Positions 43,027 to 52,518 of a DNA stretch of 64,000 bases are shown piece by piece. The DNA is from Acidovorax sp. FHTAMBA. Its GTDB lineage: Bacteria > Pseudomonadota > Gammaproteobacteria > Burkholderiales > Burkholderiaceae_C. Location: positions 2,115,501-2,179,500 of the forward strand of contig NZ_CP152407.1 in the NCBI RefSeq assembly GCF_038958875.1, read 5' to 3'. The position numbers and the translations under genes are program-made. The notes beneath the pieces are model-generated. The model made no database searches, was not told the DNA's origin, and worked only from the letters and a program-made list of their open reading frames with translations. Each line of letters begins with the position of its first letter. The stretch's first letter is position 1.

Positions 43027-44108
43027 TGGGATCGGTGGTGCAGCGCGGTCGCTGGCTGGCGGGCCTGCTGCTGCTGGCCAGCGCGCTGCTGGTGCCGCTG
43101 GGCACCGGCGTGGGCAGCGTGGGGCTGGAGAACCTGTGGCCCGCGCTGTGGGATCAAAGCACTGACTCTGCTGGCAATGCCGCACGGGACATGGCCTGGC
43201 AGATCGTGTGGGAGATCCGGCTGCCGCGCACGCTGGGCGCGTGGTGCGCCGGTGCGCTGCTGGGGCTGGCTGGGGCCGTGGCGCAAGGCCTGTTCCGCAA
43301 CCCGCTGGCGGACCCGTACCTGCTGGGCAGTGCCTCGGGCGCGTCACTGGGCGTGGCTGCAGCGCTGGCGCTGATGGGCGGCGGCGCGGGCATGGTGGGC
43401 AGCGCCAAGGGTGCGGCCGTGGCCATGGTGTTCTCGGGCCACTGGCTGGTGCGCCTGGGCCTGACCGGCGCGGCGTTTGCCGGGGCGGTGCTGGCGGTGC
43501 TGCTCACGCTGGCGCTGGCGCGCGGCGTGCAGCACACACTGCGGCTGCTGCTGGCGGGGGTCATTGTGGGCGTGGTGCTGGGCGCGTTCACCTCGCTCAT
43601 CCTGCTGCTGTCGCCCGATTCATTGCAGGCCATGCAGGCGTTCCTGCTGGGCTCTACCGGCTTTGTGGGCTGGACCTCGTGCCTGCTGATGGCCGGGGTG
43701 TGGCTGCTGTGTGTGGTGGCCGCCTGGGCGCTGTCGCGGGTGCTCGATGGCCTGGCGCTGGGCGAATCCACTGCGCACAGCCTGGGGCTACCGCTGGCGC
43801 CGCTGCGCGCCGCGCTGGTGGCGGTGCTGGCCCTGGCCACCGGCACGGCCGTGGCGCAGACCGGGTTGATTGCTTTTGTGGGCCTGGCAGCGCCCCACCT
43901 GGTGCGCGCCGTGGTCAAGGTGCCGCACGGCCGCCTGATGGGGCTGGCCAGCCTGATGGGGGGTGTGCTGCTGGCCGGCGCAGACCTGCTGGCGCGTGGG
44001 CTCATCGCGCCGCAAGAGCTGCCTGTGGGTGTGCTCACGGCGGTGCTGGGCGGTGGCTACCTGCTGTGGCTGATGCACCGGCGCACCGGGCCAGGAGGCG
44101 TGCTGTAA
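43023..44108 (+). CDS. btuC: Cobalamin ABC transporter permease
   Basis: FecCD-family permease of 361 residues with about ten membrane helices. It has the family motifs RLPRTLGAWCAGALLGLAGA, QGLFRNPLADPYLLGSASGA and, near the C-terminus, GLIAFVGLAAPHLVRAVV and GADLLAR. It starts at ATG 43023, overlapping the btuF stop, and its stop TAA overlaps the btuD start (TAATG). Confidence 0.94.
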   Translation: MMGSVVQRGRWLAGLLLLASALLVPLGTGVGSVGLENLWPALWDQSTDSAGNAARDMAWQIVWEIRLPRTLGAWCAGALLGLAGAVAQGLFRNPLADPYLLGSASGASLGVAAALALMGGGAGMVGSAKGAAVAMVFSGHWLVRLGLTGAAFAGAVLAVLLTLALARGVQHTLRLLLAGVIVGVVLGAFTSLILLLSPDSLQAMQAFLLGSTGFVGWTSCLLMAGVWLLCVVAAWALSRVLDGLALGESTAHSLGLPLAPLRAALVAVLALATGTAVAQTGLIAFVGLAAPHLVRAVVKVPHGRLMGLASLMGGVLLAGADLLARGLIAPQELPVGVLTAVLGGGYLLWLMHRRTGPGGVL

Positions 44109-44914
44109 TGCGCAATGCTCCTGAAAACATAGCTGTCAGCGCAAGCGGGGTAAGCGCCAGCATCGGTAAAAACCCCATATTGCACGGCATCACGCTGCAC
44201 CTGGCGGCGGGCCGGTGGACCAGCATCGTCGGCCCCAACGGCGCGGGCAAGTCCACGCTGCTGCGGGCGCTGGCGGGCCTGCTGCCTTGCACGGGCAGCG
44301 TGCAGTTGCTGGGCCGGCCGCTGGCCGCCTGGCACCGCAGCGACCGGGCGCGGGCGCTGTCGTGGCTGGGCCAGAACGAGGTGGCGGCGGATGACCTGCT
44401 GGTGTACGACGTGGCCATGCTGGGCCGCCTGCCGCACCAGCCCTGGCTGGCGCCCCCCAGCGAGGCCGACCACGCCGCCGTGGAGCTGGCCCTGCGCGCC
44501 ACCCAGGCCTGGGACTGGCGCCACCGCGCACTCTCGCAGCTCTCGGGCGGCGAGCGCCAGCGCGTGCTGCTGGCCCGCGCGCTGGCCGTGCAGGCGCAGG
44601 TGCTGTTGATGGACGAGCCACTGGCCAACCTCGACCCGCCCCACCAGTCCGACTGGCTGCTGCTGGTGCGCGACCTGGTGGCCCAGGGCAAGACGGTGGT
44701 CAGCGTGCTGCACGAAGTCTCGTTCGCGTTGCAGGCGGATGATGTGGCTATCGTTGCAGCCGGCCGCCTGCGCCACCATGGCTCCACCCAGGACACCCAC
44801 ACCCACCGCGCGCTCGAGCAGGTGTTTGACGACCGCATTGCCATCCACCCGGTGGAGGGCCAGTGGCTGGCCTTGCCCCGTTTGCTGACCCGCCGTACTC
44901 CGGCGGAGCACTGA
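44108..44914 (+). CDS. btuD: Cobalamin ABC transporter ATP-binding protein
   Basis: ATPase of 268 residues that powers B12 import. Walker A is VGPNGAGKSTLLRAL (about 38-52), the signature is LSGGERQRVLLARAL, Walker B is VLLMDEPLANLD, and the switch His is in VVSVLHEVS. Its N-terminal first strand (about residues 5-22) falls on a diverged copy of the palindromic repeat. ATG 44108 overlaps the btuC stop. Confidence 0.93.
   Translation: MRNAPENIAVSASGVSASIGKNPILHGITLHLAAGRWTSIVGPNGAGKSTLLRALAGLLPCTGSVQLLGRPLAAWHRSDRARALSWLGQNEVAADDLLVYDVAMLGRLPHQPWLAPPSEADHAAVELALRATQAWDWRHRALSQLSGGERQRVLLARALAVQAQVLLMDEPLANLDPPHQSDWLLLVRDLVAQGKTVVSVLHEVSFALQADDVAIVAAGRLRHHGSTQDTHTHRALEQVFDDRIAIHPVEGQWLALPRLLTRRTPAEH
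44121..44174 (-). repeat. Possible diverged palindromic repeat copy 6 (start of btuD)
   Basis: AACATAGCTGTCAGCGCAAG, a short spacer, TAAGCGCCAGCATCGG then TAAAAAC. The order matches the repeat in reverse orientation, but with several differences; it could also be chance. Confidence 0.45.
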
Positions 44915-44935
44915 TCCCTGACTGAAAGACAAGCT

Positions 44936-45505
44936 ATGCAGATTGAAGCCGCCCCCACCGAAAAACGCTACGAGAAGGCCGAAGGCGAACGCCGTGGCCT
45001 CATCATCGTCAACACCGGCGACGGCAAGGGCAAAAGCACGGCCGCCTTTGGCCTGGCGCTGCGCGCGCACGGCCGGGGCAAGGCCGTGAAGATTTTCCAG
45101 TTCATGAAGGTGCCCACCGCACGCTTTGGCGAGCACCGCATGTTCGAGCAGATTGGCCTGCCCATCGAGGGGCTGGGCGACGGCTTCAGCTGGAAAAGCA
45201 AAGACCTGGAGCACTCTGCCCTGCTCGCGCGCGACGGCTGGGAGAAGGCGCGCGCCGCCATCCTGTCGGGCGAGCACTTTCTGGTGGTGCTCGACGAGAT
45301 CACCTACCCGCTGATTTACGGCTGGCTGCCGCTGGACGGCGTGCTGCAGACCCTGCGCGAGCGGCCCAAGGACGTGCATGTGTGCCTCACCGGCCGCCGC
45401 TGCCCGCCCGAGATCATCGAACTGGCCGACACCGTGACCGAAATGCAGATGGTCAAGCACGCGTTCAAGGCGGGCATTCCCGCGCAGCGCGGTATTGAGG
45501 ACTAA
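44936..45505 (+). CDS. cobO: Cob(I)yrinic acid a,c-diamide adenosyltransferase
   Basis: Attaches the 5'-deoxyadenosyl group to the cobalt of corrinoids. It has 189 residues of the CobA/CobO/BtuR family, with P-loop VNTGDGKGKSTAAFG near the N-terminus, FQFMKVPTARFGE and VVLDEITYPLIYGWL in the middle, and the family ending TGRRCPPEIIELADTVTEM. It lies 21 bp after btuD. The next gene on the strand is jetA, 175 bp away, the only sizeable gap in the operon. Confidence 0.95.
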   Translation: MQIEAAPTEKRYEKAEGERRGLIIVNTGDGKGKSTAAFGLALRAHGRGKAVKIFQFMKVPTARFGEHRMFEQIGLPIEGLGDGFSWKSKDLEHSALLARDGWEKARAAILSGEHFLVVLDEITYPLIYGWLPLDGVLQTLRERPKDVHVCLTGRRCPPEIIELADTVTEMQMVKHAFKAGIPAQRGIED

Positions 45506-45610
45506 AGGGGCGCGCGCATGGCCGACAATGCGGCCTGACTGTGTTGCCCGCTTTGTGAAGGTGCGGCGAACACGCCCGGTATCGACCTGGCGCATTGTCG
45601 ACACCCACTA

Positions 45611-45635
45611 CCGGTCGGGTGAGCCTGTCGAAGCC
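45611..45635. repeat. REP-like short element before jetA
   Basis: Contains GGTGAGCCTGTCGAAGCC, whose complement GGCTTCGACAGGCTCACC is a word I recognise as a dispersed short repeat in many Gram-negative genomes. It stands 46 bp before jetA, in the only gap between the vitamin genes and the defence genes. Single copy in this window. Confidence 0.45.
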
Positions 45636-45680
45636 TGGGCGCCGCTCGTGCAAAGCCCCCGACCTTTCTTCAAACTTCGC

Positions 45681-47138
45681 ATGGATCTGGACTACACCAC
45701 GCTGCACCAAATGCGCCGCCAGCACCCCGCCTGGCGGCTGCTGGTGGCCGAGCATGCGCCGTTGGTGGCCAGTTTTCTGCACCGCGTTTTCATTGCGCCG
45801 AATGTGCGCTCCATGGCGCAGGCCAACCTGGTGGAGGCGCTGAACGACACGCTTTACGATCTGCGTGAACGCCTGGGCGAGCAGGCCTTCCCCCGGTCGG
45901 CGCTGGACTATCTGAACGACTGGGCCGCGCACGACAAGGGCTGGCTGCGCAAGTTCTACCCCCCGGGCACGGACGAGCCGCAGTTCGACCTCACCCCCGC
46001 CACCGAGCGGGCCTTGACCTGGCTGGCCAGCCTGACAGAGCGCAGCTTTGTGGGCACCGAATCGCGCCTGCTCACGCTGTTTGCGCTGCTGCAGCAAATG
46101 AGCGAAGGCACCGACACCAACCCCGAGACCCGCATCGCTGAACTGCACAAGCGCCGCGATGCCATCGACGCGGAAATCGCCCAGGTGCTGGGCGGACACA
46201 TGCCGCTGCTGGACGACACCGCGCTCAAAGACCGGTTCCAGCAGTTCACCAGCTTGGCGCGTGAGTTGCTGGCCGACTTTCGGGAGGTGGAGCACAACTT
46301 TCGTCAGCTCGACCGCAAGGTGCGCGAACGCATCGCGCTGTGGGACGGCGGCCCCACGCAGGGCCGGGGTGCGCTGCTGCGCGAAATATTGGGCGAGCGC
46401 GACGCCATTGCCGAATCCGACCAGGGTAAGAGCTTTCGGGCGTTCTGGGAATTCCTCATGTCGCAGGCGCGGCAAGAGCAACTGAGCGCGCTGCTCGACC
46501 ACGTGCTGGCCCTCGACCCGGTGGCGCAACTGGCCCCCGATGCACGGCTGCGCCGCGTGCACTACGACTGGCTGGAGGCGGGTGAGCATGCCCAGCGCAC
46601 GGTGGCGCAGTTGTCACAGCAATTGCGCCGGTTTCTGGACGACCAGGCCTGGCTGGAGAACCGCCGCATCATGGACCTGCTGCACGGCATCGAAGCGCGG
46701 GCCGTGGCGCTGCGCGATGCGCCCCCGCCTGGCGAGGTGTTTGCCGTGGACGCCCTGCACCCCGCTGTGCAGTTACCCCTGGAGCGCCCGCTGTTTCGCC
46801 CTGCGGCCGCGGTAGCGCTGAACGATGCTCCCGTGCAGGTAGGCGACGCTGGGGTGGACGCTGAGGCGCTCTTTACCCAGGTGCGGGTGGACAAGGCCGC
46901 GCTGGCTGCCCATGTGCGGCAAGCGCTGCAAACGCGGGCCCAGGTCAGCCTGGGTGAGTTGCTGCACATGCGCCCGCTGCAGCAGGGGCTGGGCGAGCTG
47001 GTGGCCTACCTGCAACTGGCGAGCGTGGCCGCGCAGGCCGTGGTGGACGAAGCTGTGCAAGAGACGGTGCACTGGACCGCATCTGACGGCGTGCAACGCA
47101 GCGCCACGCTGCCGCGTGTGATCTTTGTGAGGACTTGA
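45681..47138 (+). CDS. jetA: Wadjet system subunit JetA (DUF3375)
   Basis: Kleisin-like subunit (MukF-related) of the plasmid-restricting Wadjet complex. It has 485 residues and is mostly helical, starting MDLDYTTLHQMRRQHPAWRLL, a typical DUF3375 opening. Later segments include FVGTESRLLTLFALLQQM and LDDQAWLENRRIMDLL. ATG 45681 is chosen because upstream in-frame sequence is non-conserved and includes a REP-like repeat. jetB follows after 2 bp. The identification is secure from the four-gene context. Confidence 0.93.
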   Translation: MDLDYTTLHQMRRQHPAWRLLVAEHAPLVASFLHRVFIAPNVRSMAQANLVEALNDTLYDLRERLGEQAFPRSALDYLNDWAAHDKGWLRKFYPPGTDEPQFDLTPATERALTWLASLTERSFVGTESRLLTLFALLQQMSEGTDTNPETRIAELHKRRDAIDAEIAQVLGGHMPLLDDTALKDRFQQFTSLARELLADFREVEHNFRQLDRKVRERIALWDGGPTQGRGALLREILGERDAIAESDQGKSFRAFWEFLMSQARQEQLSALLDHVLALDPVAQLAPDARLRRVHYDWLEAGEHAQRTVAQLSQQLRRFLDDQAWLENRRIMDLLHGIEARAVALRDAPPPGEVFAVDALHPAVQLPLERPLFRPAAAVALNDAPVQVGDAGVDAEALFTQVRVDKAALAAHVRQALQTRAQVSLGELLHMRPLQQGLGELVAYLQLASVAAQAVVDEAVQETVHWTASDGVQRSATLPRVIFVRT

Positions 47139-47140
47139 GC

Positions 47141-47809
47141 ATGAGCGACGACCTGTACAACGCAGCAGCGCCCATCGACGCGCCCGCAACCCCCGCACCT
47201 CAGTGGGATTTGTCTGCAGTGGTCATCCCGTTGCTGCGTGGCGTGGTCTACCGCGATGAAGACGCTGCGTTGTGGGATGCCCTGCAGGCGCTGCGTGCAC
47301 GGGCGGCAGACTACGTGGCGGTGCTGGCGTTGGACCTGGTGGTGGACGAGGCCGAAGGCTACGCCTTTGTGCGCTCGCGCGTGCAAGAGGAGGACGAGGC
47401 GGCCGCCAAGTTGCCGCGCCTGGTGCGCCGCCAGCCCCTGAGTTTTCACGTCAGCCTGCTGCTGGCCCTGCTGCGCAAGAAGCTGGCAGAGCTGGACGCC
47501 ACCGGCGGCGAAGCCCGGCTGATTTTGGCGCGCGACGAGGTGGTGGAGATGGTGCGCATCTTCATGCCCGCCAGCACCAACGATGCGCGGCTGATCGACC
47601 AGATCGAAACGCACCTGAACAAAGTGATTGAGCTGGGCTTTGTGCGCCGCCTCAAGGCCACCCATGCGGGCCAGGCACCGGTGTACGAGGTGCGCCGCAT
47701 CCTGAAGGCCTTTGTCGATGCGCAATGGCTGGCCGATTTTGACGAGCGCTTGCAGGCCTACCAGCAGCACCTGAGCGCCCCGCAGGCGGAGGCAGACGAT
47801 GCACAGTAG
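47141..47809 (+). CDS. jetB: Wadjet system subunit JetB (DUF4194)
   Basis: MukE-like winged-helix subunit of 222 residues. DUF4194 features include the segments VVIPLLRGVVYRDEDAALWDAL and DARLIDQIETHLNKVIELGFV, followed by YEVRRILKAFVDAQWL. It should bridge JetA and the SMC-like JetC. The start is ATG 47141, and the last 11 bp overlap jetC. Confidence 0.92.
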   Translation: MSDDLYNAAAPIDAPATPAPQWDLSAVVIPLLRGVVYRDEDAALWDALQALRARAADYVAVLALDLVVDEAEGYAFVRSRVQEEDEAAAKLPRLVRRQPLSFHVSLLLALLRKKLAELDATGGEARLILARDEVVEMVRIFMPASTNDARLIDQIETHLNKVIELGFVRRLKATHAGQAPVYEVRRILKAFVDAQWLADFDERLQAYQQHLSAPQAEADDAQ

Positions 47810-50800
47810 TGACGAGGGCGACCTGTTTGCAGGCGATCCCGCAGCCCCCGCAGCCCCGGCCGCGCCCGGAGCTCCCGCCGCCGCGCAGGCGCAGTCCGAC
47901 GCTTCCACGGCGGTGGCGCTCTCAGGCTTTCGGCTCACGCGGCTGGAGGTATACAACTGGGGCACCTTCGACAAACGCGTGTGGTCGCTGGCGCTGGACG
48001 GCCGCAACGGCTTGCTGACGGGCGATATTGGCTCGGGCAAGTCCACGCTGGTGGATGCCGTCACCACGCTCTTGGTGCCTGCGCACCGCATTGCCTACAA
48101 CAAGGCCGCCGGGGCCGATGCGCGTGAGCGCTCCTTGCGCTCTTATGTGCTGGGGCATTACAAGTCCGAGCGCAACGAAACCAGCGGCAGCGCCAAGCCC
48201 GTGGCCTTGCGCGACGCGGGCAGCTATTCGGTCATCCTGGGGGTGTTTCACAACGCGGGGTTTGACCAGACGGTGACGCTGGCGCAGGTGTTCTGGCTCA
48301 AGGAGGCCCAGGGACAGCCCGAACGCCTGTACGCCGTGGCCGACAAGGCCTTGTCGATTACCGACGACTTTGCCCAGTTTGGCAGCGCCATCACCGGGCT
48401 GCGCACACGGCTGCGCAAAGGCGGTGTGGCCCTGTTCGACAGCTTTGCGCAATATGGCGCGCATTTTCGGCGGCGGTTTGGCAACCTGGGCGAGCAGGCG
48501 CTGGAGTTGTTTCACCAGACGGTGTCGATGAAGTCGGTGGGCAACCTTACCGAATTTGTGCGCCACCACATGCTGGAGCCCTTTGACGTGGCGCCGCGCA
48601 TTCAGAGCCTGATGGCGCACTTTGACGACCTGAGCCGCGCCCATGCGGCGGTGCTCAAGGCGCAGCACCAGGTGGCGCTGCTGACCCCGCTGGTGGCCGA
48701 CTGCGACCGCCATGCCCAGGTGCAGGCCCACATCGACACCCAGCGCGCCAGCCGCGATGCGCTGCGCGCGCACTTTGCCGGGCTTAAGCTGGCGCTGCTG
48801 GATGAGCGCATTGCGCAGCTCACCGATGCCCTGGCCAGCGACCACACCAAGGTGCAAGTGCTTGAGGTCGACAAAGCCCGCCAGCAAACGCAAGAGCGCG
48901 AACTGCGCGCGGCCATTGCCCAAAGCGGTGGCGACCGCATTGCCCTGCTGGAAGAAGCCATGGCCCGCAGCCAGGCCGAAAGCACGCGCCGCAAAGCCCA
49001 TGCCGCGCGCTACGACGCGCTGCGCCAGCCGCTGGGCCTGCTGCAGGTGGGCAACGCGCAAGAGCTGCTGACCCAGCAGCAGGCCTGCCAAAGCATGCGT
49101 GAGGTGGAAGGGGCTCGCAGCAACGCGCTGCGCAACGAGGAGGTGGAGCAGGGCGCCGCGCTGCACCAGGGGCGGCAGGAGCACGCCGAGCTGGCGGCAG
49201 AGATTGACAGCCTGCGCGGGCGCCGCAGCAACATCGATGCGCGGCAGATCGGCATCCGCGCGGCGCTGTGCCAGGCGCTGGGCGTGCCCGAAGACCGCAT
49301 GCCCTTTGCGGGCGAGCTGATCGAGGTGCGAGACAGCGAACGCGACTGGGAAGGCGCCATCGAGCGGCTGATGCACAACTTTGGCCTGTCTTTGCTGGTG
49401 CCCGAAGCGCTTTATGCGCGCGTGGCCGAATGGGTGGACCAGACGGCCCTGCGCGGACGGCTGGTGTACTACAAGGTGCACCCAACGCGGCCTGCAGACG
49501 TCCCGGAGCTGCCCGCCGATGCCCTGTTGCGCAAGCTCTCCATCAAACCCGATTCACCCTTTTACGGCTGGCTGGAGCAGGCGCTGTGGCAGCGCTTTAA
49601 CGTGGTGTGCTGCACCACCCAAGAGCAGTTTCGCCGCGAGCCCCGGGCCATCACCCGCGCCGGGCAAATCAAGGGCGGCGAGCGCCACGAAAAGGACGAC
49701 CGCCACGCGCTGGCCGACCGCAGCCGCTACGTGCTGGGCTGGAGCAACACCGCCAAGCTGGCGGCGCTGCAGGCCAAGGCCAAAGTGCTGGAGGCCCACG
49801 TGGGCCGCGTGGGCGCCCGCATTGCCGAGCTGCAGACGCAGCAGCAGGCGGTGCAAGAGCGCCTGCGCTGGCTCGACAAGCTGGTGGAGTTTCACGACTA
49901 TGCAGAGCTGGACTGGCAAACCCCCGCGCGCGAGGTGGCGAGGCTGAACGACGAACTGGCGCAGTTGCGCGCATCCTCCGACCTGCTGCAAACCCTCACC
50001 GGGCGTTTGGCTGAGGTGGAAAGAGCACTGGTCCAGCAGGAGGGGCGCCTGGCCGAGCAGCGCGACCGGCGCACCCGCACCGAGGTGAACCTGGCCCACG
50101 CCCGCACCCAGCGCAGCGATACAGAAGCGGCCCTTACCGATGAGCCCCCTACAGACCGTGCTGCCGCCGAGCACCTGAACACCCTGTTGTCCGAGGTGCT
50201 GGGCGGCCAGCCGCTCACGCTGCCCCACTGCGACGCCCGCGAGCGCGAGCTGCGCGAGGCGCTGCAAAAGTCCATCGACGCCGAAGGGCGGCGCAGCCAG
50301 CAGCTGGTGGAAAAAATCATCGCCGCCATGCGCGCATTCAACACCGCCTATGCGCTGGAGACGCAGGAAATCGACGTGGCGGTGGCTTCGGCCAGTGAAT
50401 ACCGCAAGTTGCTGGAGCAACTGCACGCCGACGACCTGCCACGCTTTGAGGCCGACTTCAAACGCCTGCTCAACGAGAACACCATCAACGAGGTGGCGCA
50501 TTTCAATTCGCAGCTCAACCGCGAGCGCGAAACCATCCAGGAACGCATTGCGCTCATCAACCAGTCGCTCACCCAGATCGACTACAACCCCGAGCGCTTC
50601 ATCGTGCTGGAGGCGCAGGCCACGGGCGACGTGGAGGTGCGTGAGTTTCGCGCCGAGCTTACGGCCTGCCTGTCGGGGGCGATGTCGGGCGCCCTGCCCG
50701 GTGACGGGGCGGGGCAGGGCAGCCAGTACTCAGAGGCCAAGTTCCTGCAGGTCAAGGCCATCATCGAGCGCCTGCGCGGCCGCCCGGGCCTGGCCGAGCC

Positions 50801-51308
50801 TGACCGCCGCTGGGCCGCCAAGGTGACCGATGTGCGCAACTGGTACGTGTTTTCGGCCAGCGAGCGCTGGCGTGCCGATGGGCGCGAACACGAGCACTAC
50901 AGCGACTCGGGCGGCAAGTCGGGCGGGCAAAAGGAAAAGCTGGCCTACACCATCCTGGCCGCCAGCCTGGCCTACCAGTTCGGGATGGCCTGGGGCGAAA
51001 CGCGCTCGCGCAGCTTTCGCTTTGTGGTCATCGACGAGGCGTTTGGGCGGGGCTCGGACGAGTCGGCGCAATATGGCCTGCAGCTGTTCCAGCGGCTCAA
51101 TCTACAACTGCTCATCGTCACGCCGCTGCAAAAAATTCACATCATCGAGCCCTTTGTGTCCAGCGTAGGCTTTGTGCACAACGCAGAGGGGCGCGACTCG
51201 CAACTGCGCACCCTGAGCATTGAGGAGTACCAGGCCGAGAAAGAGCGGCTGGAGGGCCTCACGCAGCAAATCCACATCCACCCGGAGCCCGGCCATGGCC
51301 TGGACTAG
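47799..51308 (+). CDS. jetC: Wadjet system SMC-like ATPase JetC
   Basis: A 1169-residue MukB-like motor that extrudes DNA loops and senses small circular plasmids. Walker A is TGDIGSGKSTLVDAV (about residue 73). Long coiled coils (about 300-480 and 640-900) flank a hinge. The ABC signature region is SDSGGKSGGQKEK (about 1035) and Walker B is FVVIDEAFGRGSDE (about 1076). All ATPase motifs are intact, so the system is probably functional. It overlaps jetB by 11 bp and jetD by 14 bp. Confidence 0.95.
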   Translation: MHSSDEGDLFAGDPAAPAAPAAPGAPAAAQAQSDASTAVALSGFRLTRLEVYNWGTFDKRVWSLALDGRNGLLTGDIGSGKSTLVDAVTTLLVPAHRIAYNKAAGADARERSLRSYVLGHYKSERNETSGSAKPVALRDAGSYSVILGVFHNAGFDQTVTLAQVFWLKEAQGQPERLYAVADKALSITDDFAQFGSAITGLRTRLRKGGVALFDSFAQYGAHFRRRFGNLGEQALELFHQTVSMKSVGNLTEFVRHHMLEPFDVAPRIQSLMAHFDDLSRAHAAVLKAQHQVALLTPLVADCDRHAQVQAHIDTQRASRDALRAHFAGLKLALLDERIAQLTDALASDHTKVQVLEVDKARQQTQERELRAAIAQSGGDRIALLEEAMARSQAESTRRKAHAARYDALRQPLGLLQVGNAQELLTQQQACQSMREVEGARSNALRNEEVEQGAALHQGRQEHAELAAEIDSLRGRRSNIDARQIGIRAALCQALGVPEDRMPFAGELIEVRDSERDWEGAIERLMHNFGLSLLVPEALYARVAEWVDQTALRGRLVYYKVHPTRPADVPELPADALLRKLSIKPDSPFYGWLEQALWQRFNVVCCTTQEQFRREPRAITRAGQIKGGERHEKDDRHALADRSRYVLGWSNTAKLAALQAKAKVLEAHVGRVGARIAELQTQQQAVQERLRWLDKLVEFHDYAELDWQTPAREVARLNDELAQLRASSDLLQTLTGRLAEVERALVQQEGRLAEQRDRRTRTEVNLAHARTQRSDTEAALTDEPPTDRAAAEHLNTLLSEVLGGQPLTLPHCDARERELREALQKSIDAEGRRSQQLVEKIIAAMRAFNTAYALETQEIDVAVASASEYRKLLEQLHADDLPRFEADFKRLLNENTINEVAHFNSQLNRERETIQERIALINQSLTQIDYNPERFIVLEAQATGDVEVREFRAELTACLSGAMSGALPGDGAGQGSQYSEAKFLQVKAIIERLRGRPGLAEPDRRWAAKVTDVRNWYVFSASERWRADGREHEHYSDSGGKSGGQKEKLAYTILAASLAYQFGMAWGETRSRSFRFVVIDEAFGRGSDESAQYGLQLFQRLNLQLLIVTPLQKIHIIEPFVSSVGFVHNAEGRDSQLRTLSIEEYQAEKERLEGLTQQIHIHPEPGHGLD

Positions 51309-52518
51309 CCCGGACGACCTGCACGCGCAGGTGCAAAGGCGCTGGGACCGGGGCGAGCTGCTGGCCGCGCTGGTGGCTGGCCACGCGGCGGTGGATGCGC
51401 CGCCACTGGCCTTCCCCTGGCGGCTGCGCGTGGTGGCGCCCAGTTCCAGCGAGCTGGCCCAGCGCTTTGCCGAGGCCCGCGGTTGGGCCAGCAGCCTGCG
51501 GGCAGGCGCAGGCCACTACCGGCTGGAAGAACGCGAACTGCGTCACCGCGAGGTAGGCCAGCACAGCCTGCCCGACGTTGCCTGGGTAGACAGCCTGGAC
51601 GCCGCCCTGGCCCTGATCGGCAAGACCGCCGACGCCCGCCGCTTTGGCGCGCTGGTGGCCACCACTGCCGGGCAGCAGCCCTTGCTGTTGCCCTGGTTGG
51701 CGCGCCGCCCTCTGCAGGCCCTGGCGCTGGCTGCGGCCTGGCCCCGGCTGCTGGCCGTGGTGGCATGGCTGCAGGCCCACCCCCGGCCCGGCATCTACCT
51801 GCGCCAGATGGACCTGCCCGGCGTGGACACCAAGTTCACCGAAGCGCACCGGGGCGTGCTGACCGAGCTGCTGGACCTGGTCCTGCCGCCCCAGGCCGTG
51901 GACACTGCGGCCACGGGCGTGGGCCAGTTTGCACGCCGCTATGGTTTTGCCGACAAGCCCTTGCGCATCCGGCTGCGCTGGCTAGGGGTGGCTGCGCTCG
52001 CGCCGTGGGGGGCTGGCATTACAGATATCACCATCACACAAACCGCTTTTGAGGCATTGAACCCACCTGTGCGCCGGGTGCTCATTACTGAAAACGAAGT
52101 CAACTTTCTGGCCTTGCCGCCGGTGGCCGATAGCCTGGTGGTGTTTGGCGCGGGCTACGGTTTTGAGGTGCTGGCGGGCGCGGCCTGGCTGCGGCACTGT
52201 GCAGTGCACTACTGGGGTGACATCGACACGCACGGCTTTGCCATCCTGGACCAGCTGCGCGCCACGCTGCCGCAGGCCCAGTCGCTGTTGATGGACCGCG
52301 CCACCTTGCTGGCCCATGCCGACCACTGGGGGCACGAGCCCCAGCCCTTGTCGCGCGAGTTGCCACGGCTGCATCCTCATGAATCCGCGCTTTACGACGA
52401 CCTGCGCTATGGCCGGGTGCGGGCAGAGCCCCCCCTGCGGCTGGAGCAAGAACGCATCGGGTTTGGCTGGGTTGAGCAGGCCCTGTCCGTGCTGCAGCCG
52501 ACCGGGGAATCTGAATGA
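51295..52518 (+). CDS. jetD: Wadjet system nuclease JetD (DUF3322 + DUF2220 Toprim)
   Basis: A 407-residue nuclease subunit that cuts trapped plasmid DNA. The N-terminal DUF3322 region is followed by a Toprim-type DUF2220 domain. Its acidic residues are visible as VLITENEVNFLALP (Glu, about 265) and HYWGDIDTHGFAILDQL (Asp-x-Asp, about 309). No truncation. ATG 51295 overlaps the jetC stop. Its own stop overlaps the cobD start as ATGA, coupling defence to vitamin synthesis at the translational level. Confidence 0.94.
   Translation: MAWTSPDDLHAQVQRRWDRGELLAALVAGHAAVDAPPLAFPWRLRVVAPSSSELAQRFAEARGWASSLRAGAGHYRLEERELRHREVGQHSLPDVAWVDSLDAALALIGKTADARRFGALVATTAGQQPLLLPWLARRPLQALALAAAWPRLLAVVAWLQAHPRPGIYLRQMDLPGVDTKFTEAHRGVLTELLDLVLPPQAVDTAATGVGQFARRYGFADKPLRIRLRWLGVAALAPWGAGITDITITQTAFEALNPPVRRVLITENEVNFLALPPVADSLVVFGAGYGFEVLAGAAWLRHCAVHYWGDIDTHGFAILDQLRATLPQAQSLLMDRATLLAHADHWGHEPQPLSRELPRLHPHESALYDDLRYGRVRAEPPLRLEQERIGFGWVEQALSVLQPTGESE

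Noticed and set aside
45495..45680. N-terminal extension of JetA by about 62 residues
   Set aside because: The extension is not conserved-looking, includes the REP-like repeat, and lacks a ribosome site; the DUF3375 start MDLDYTTLH at 45681 fits better.
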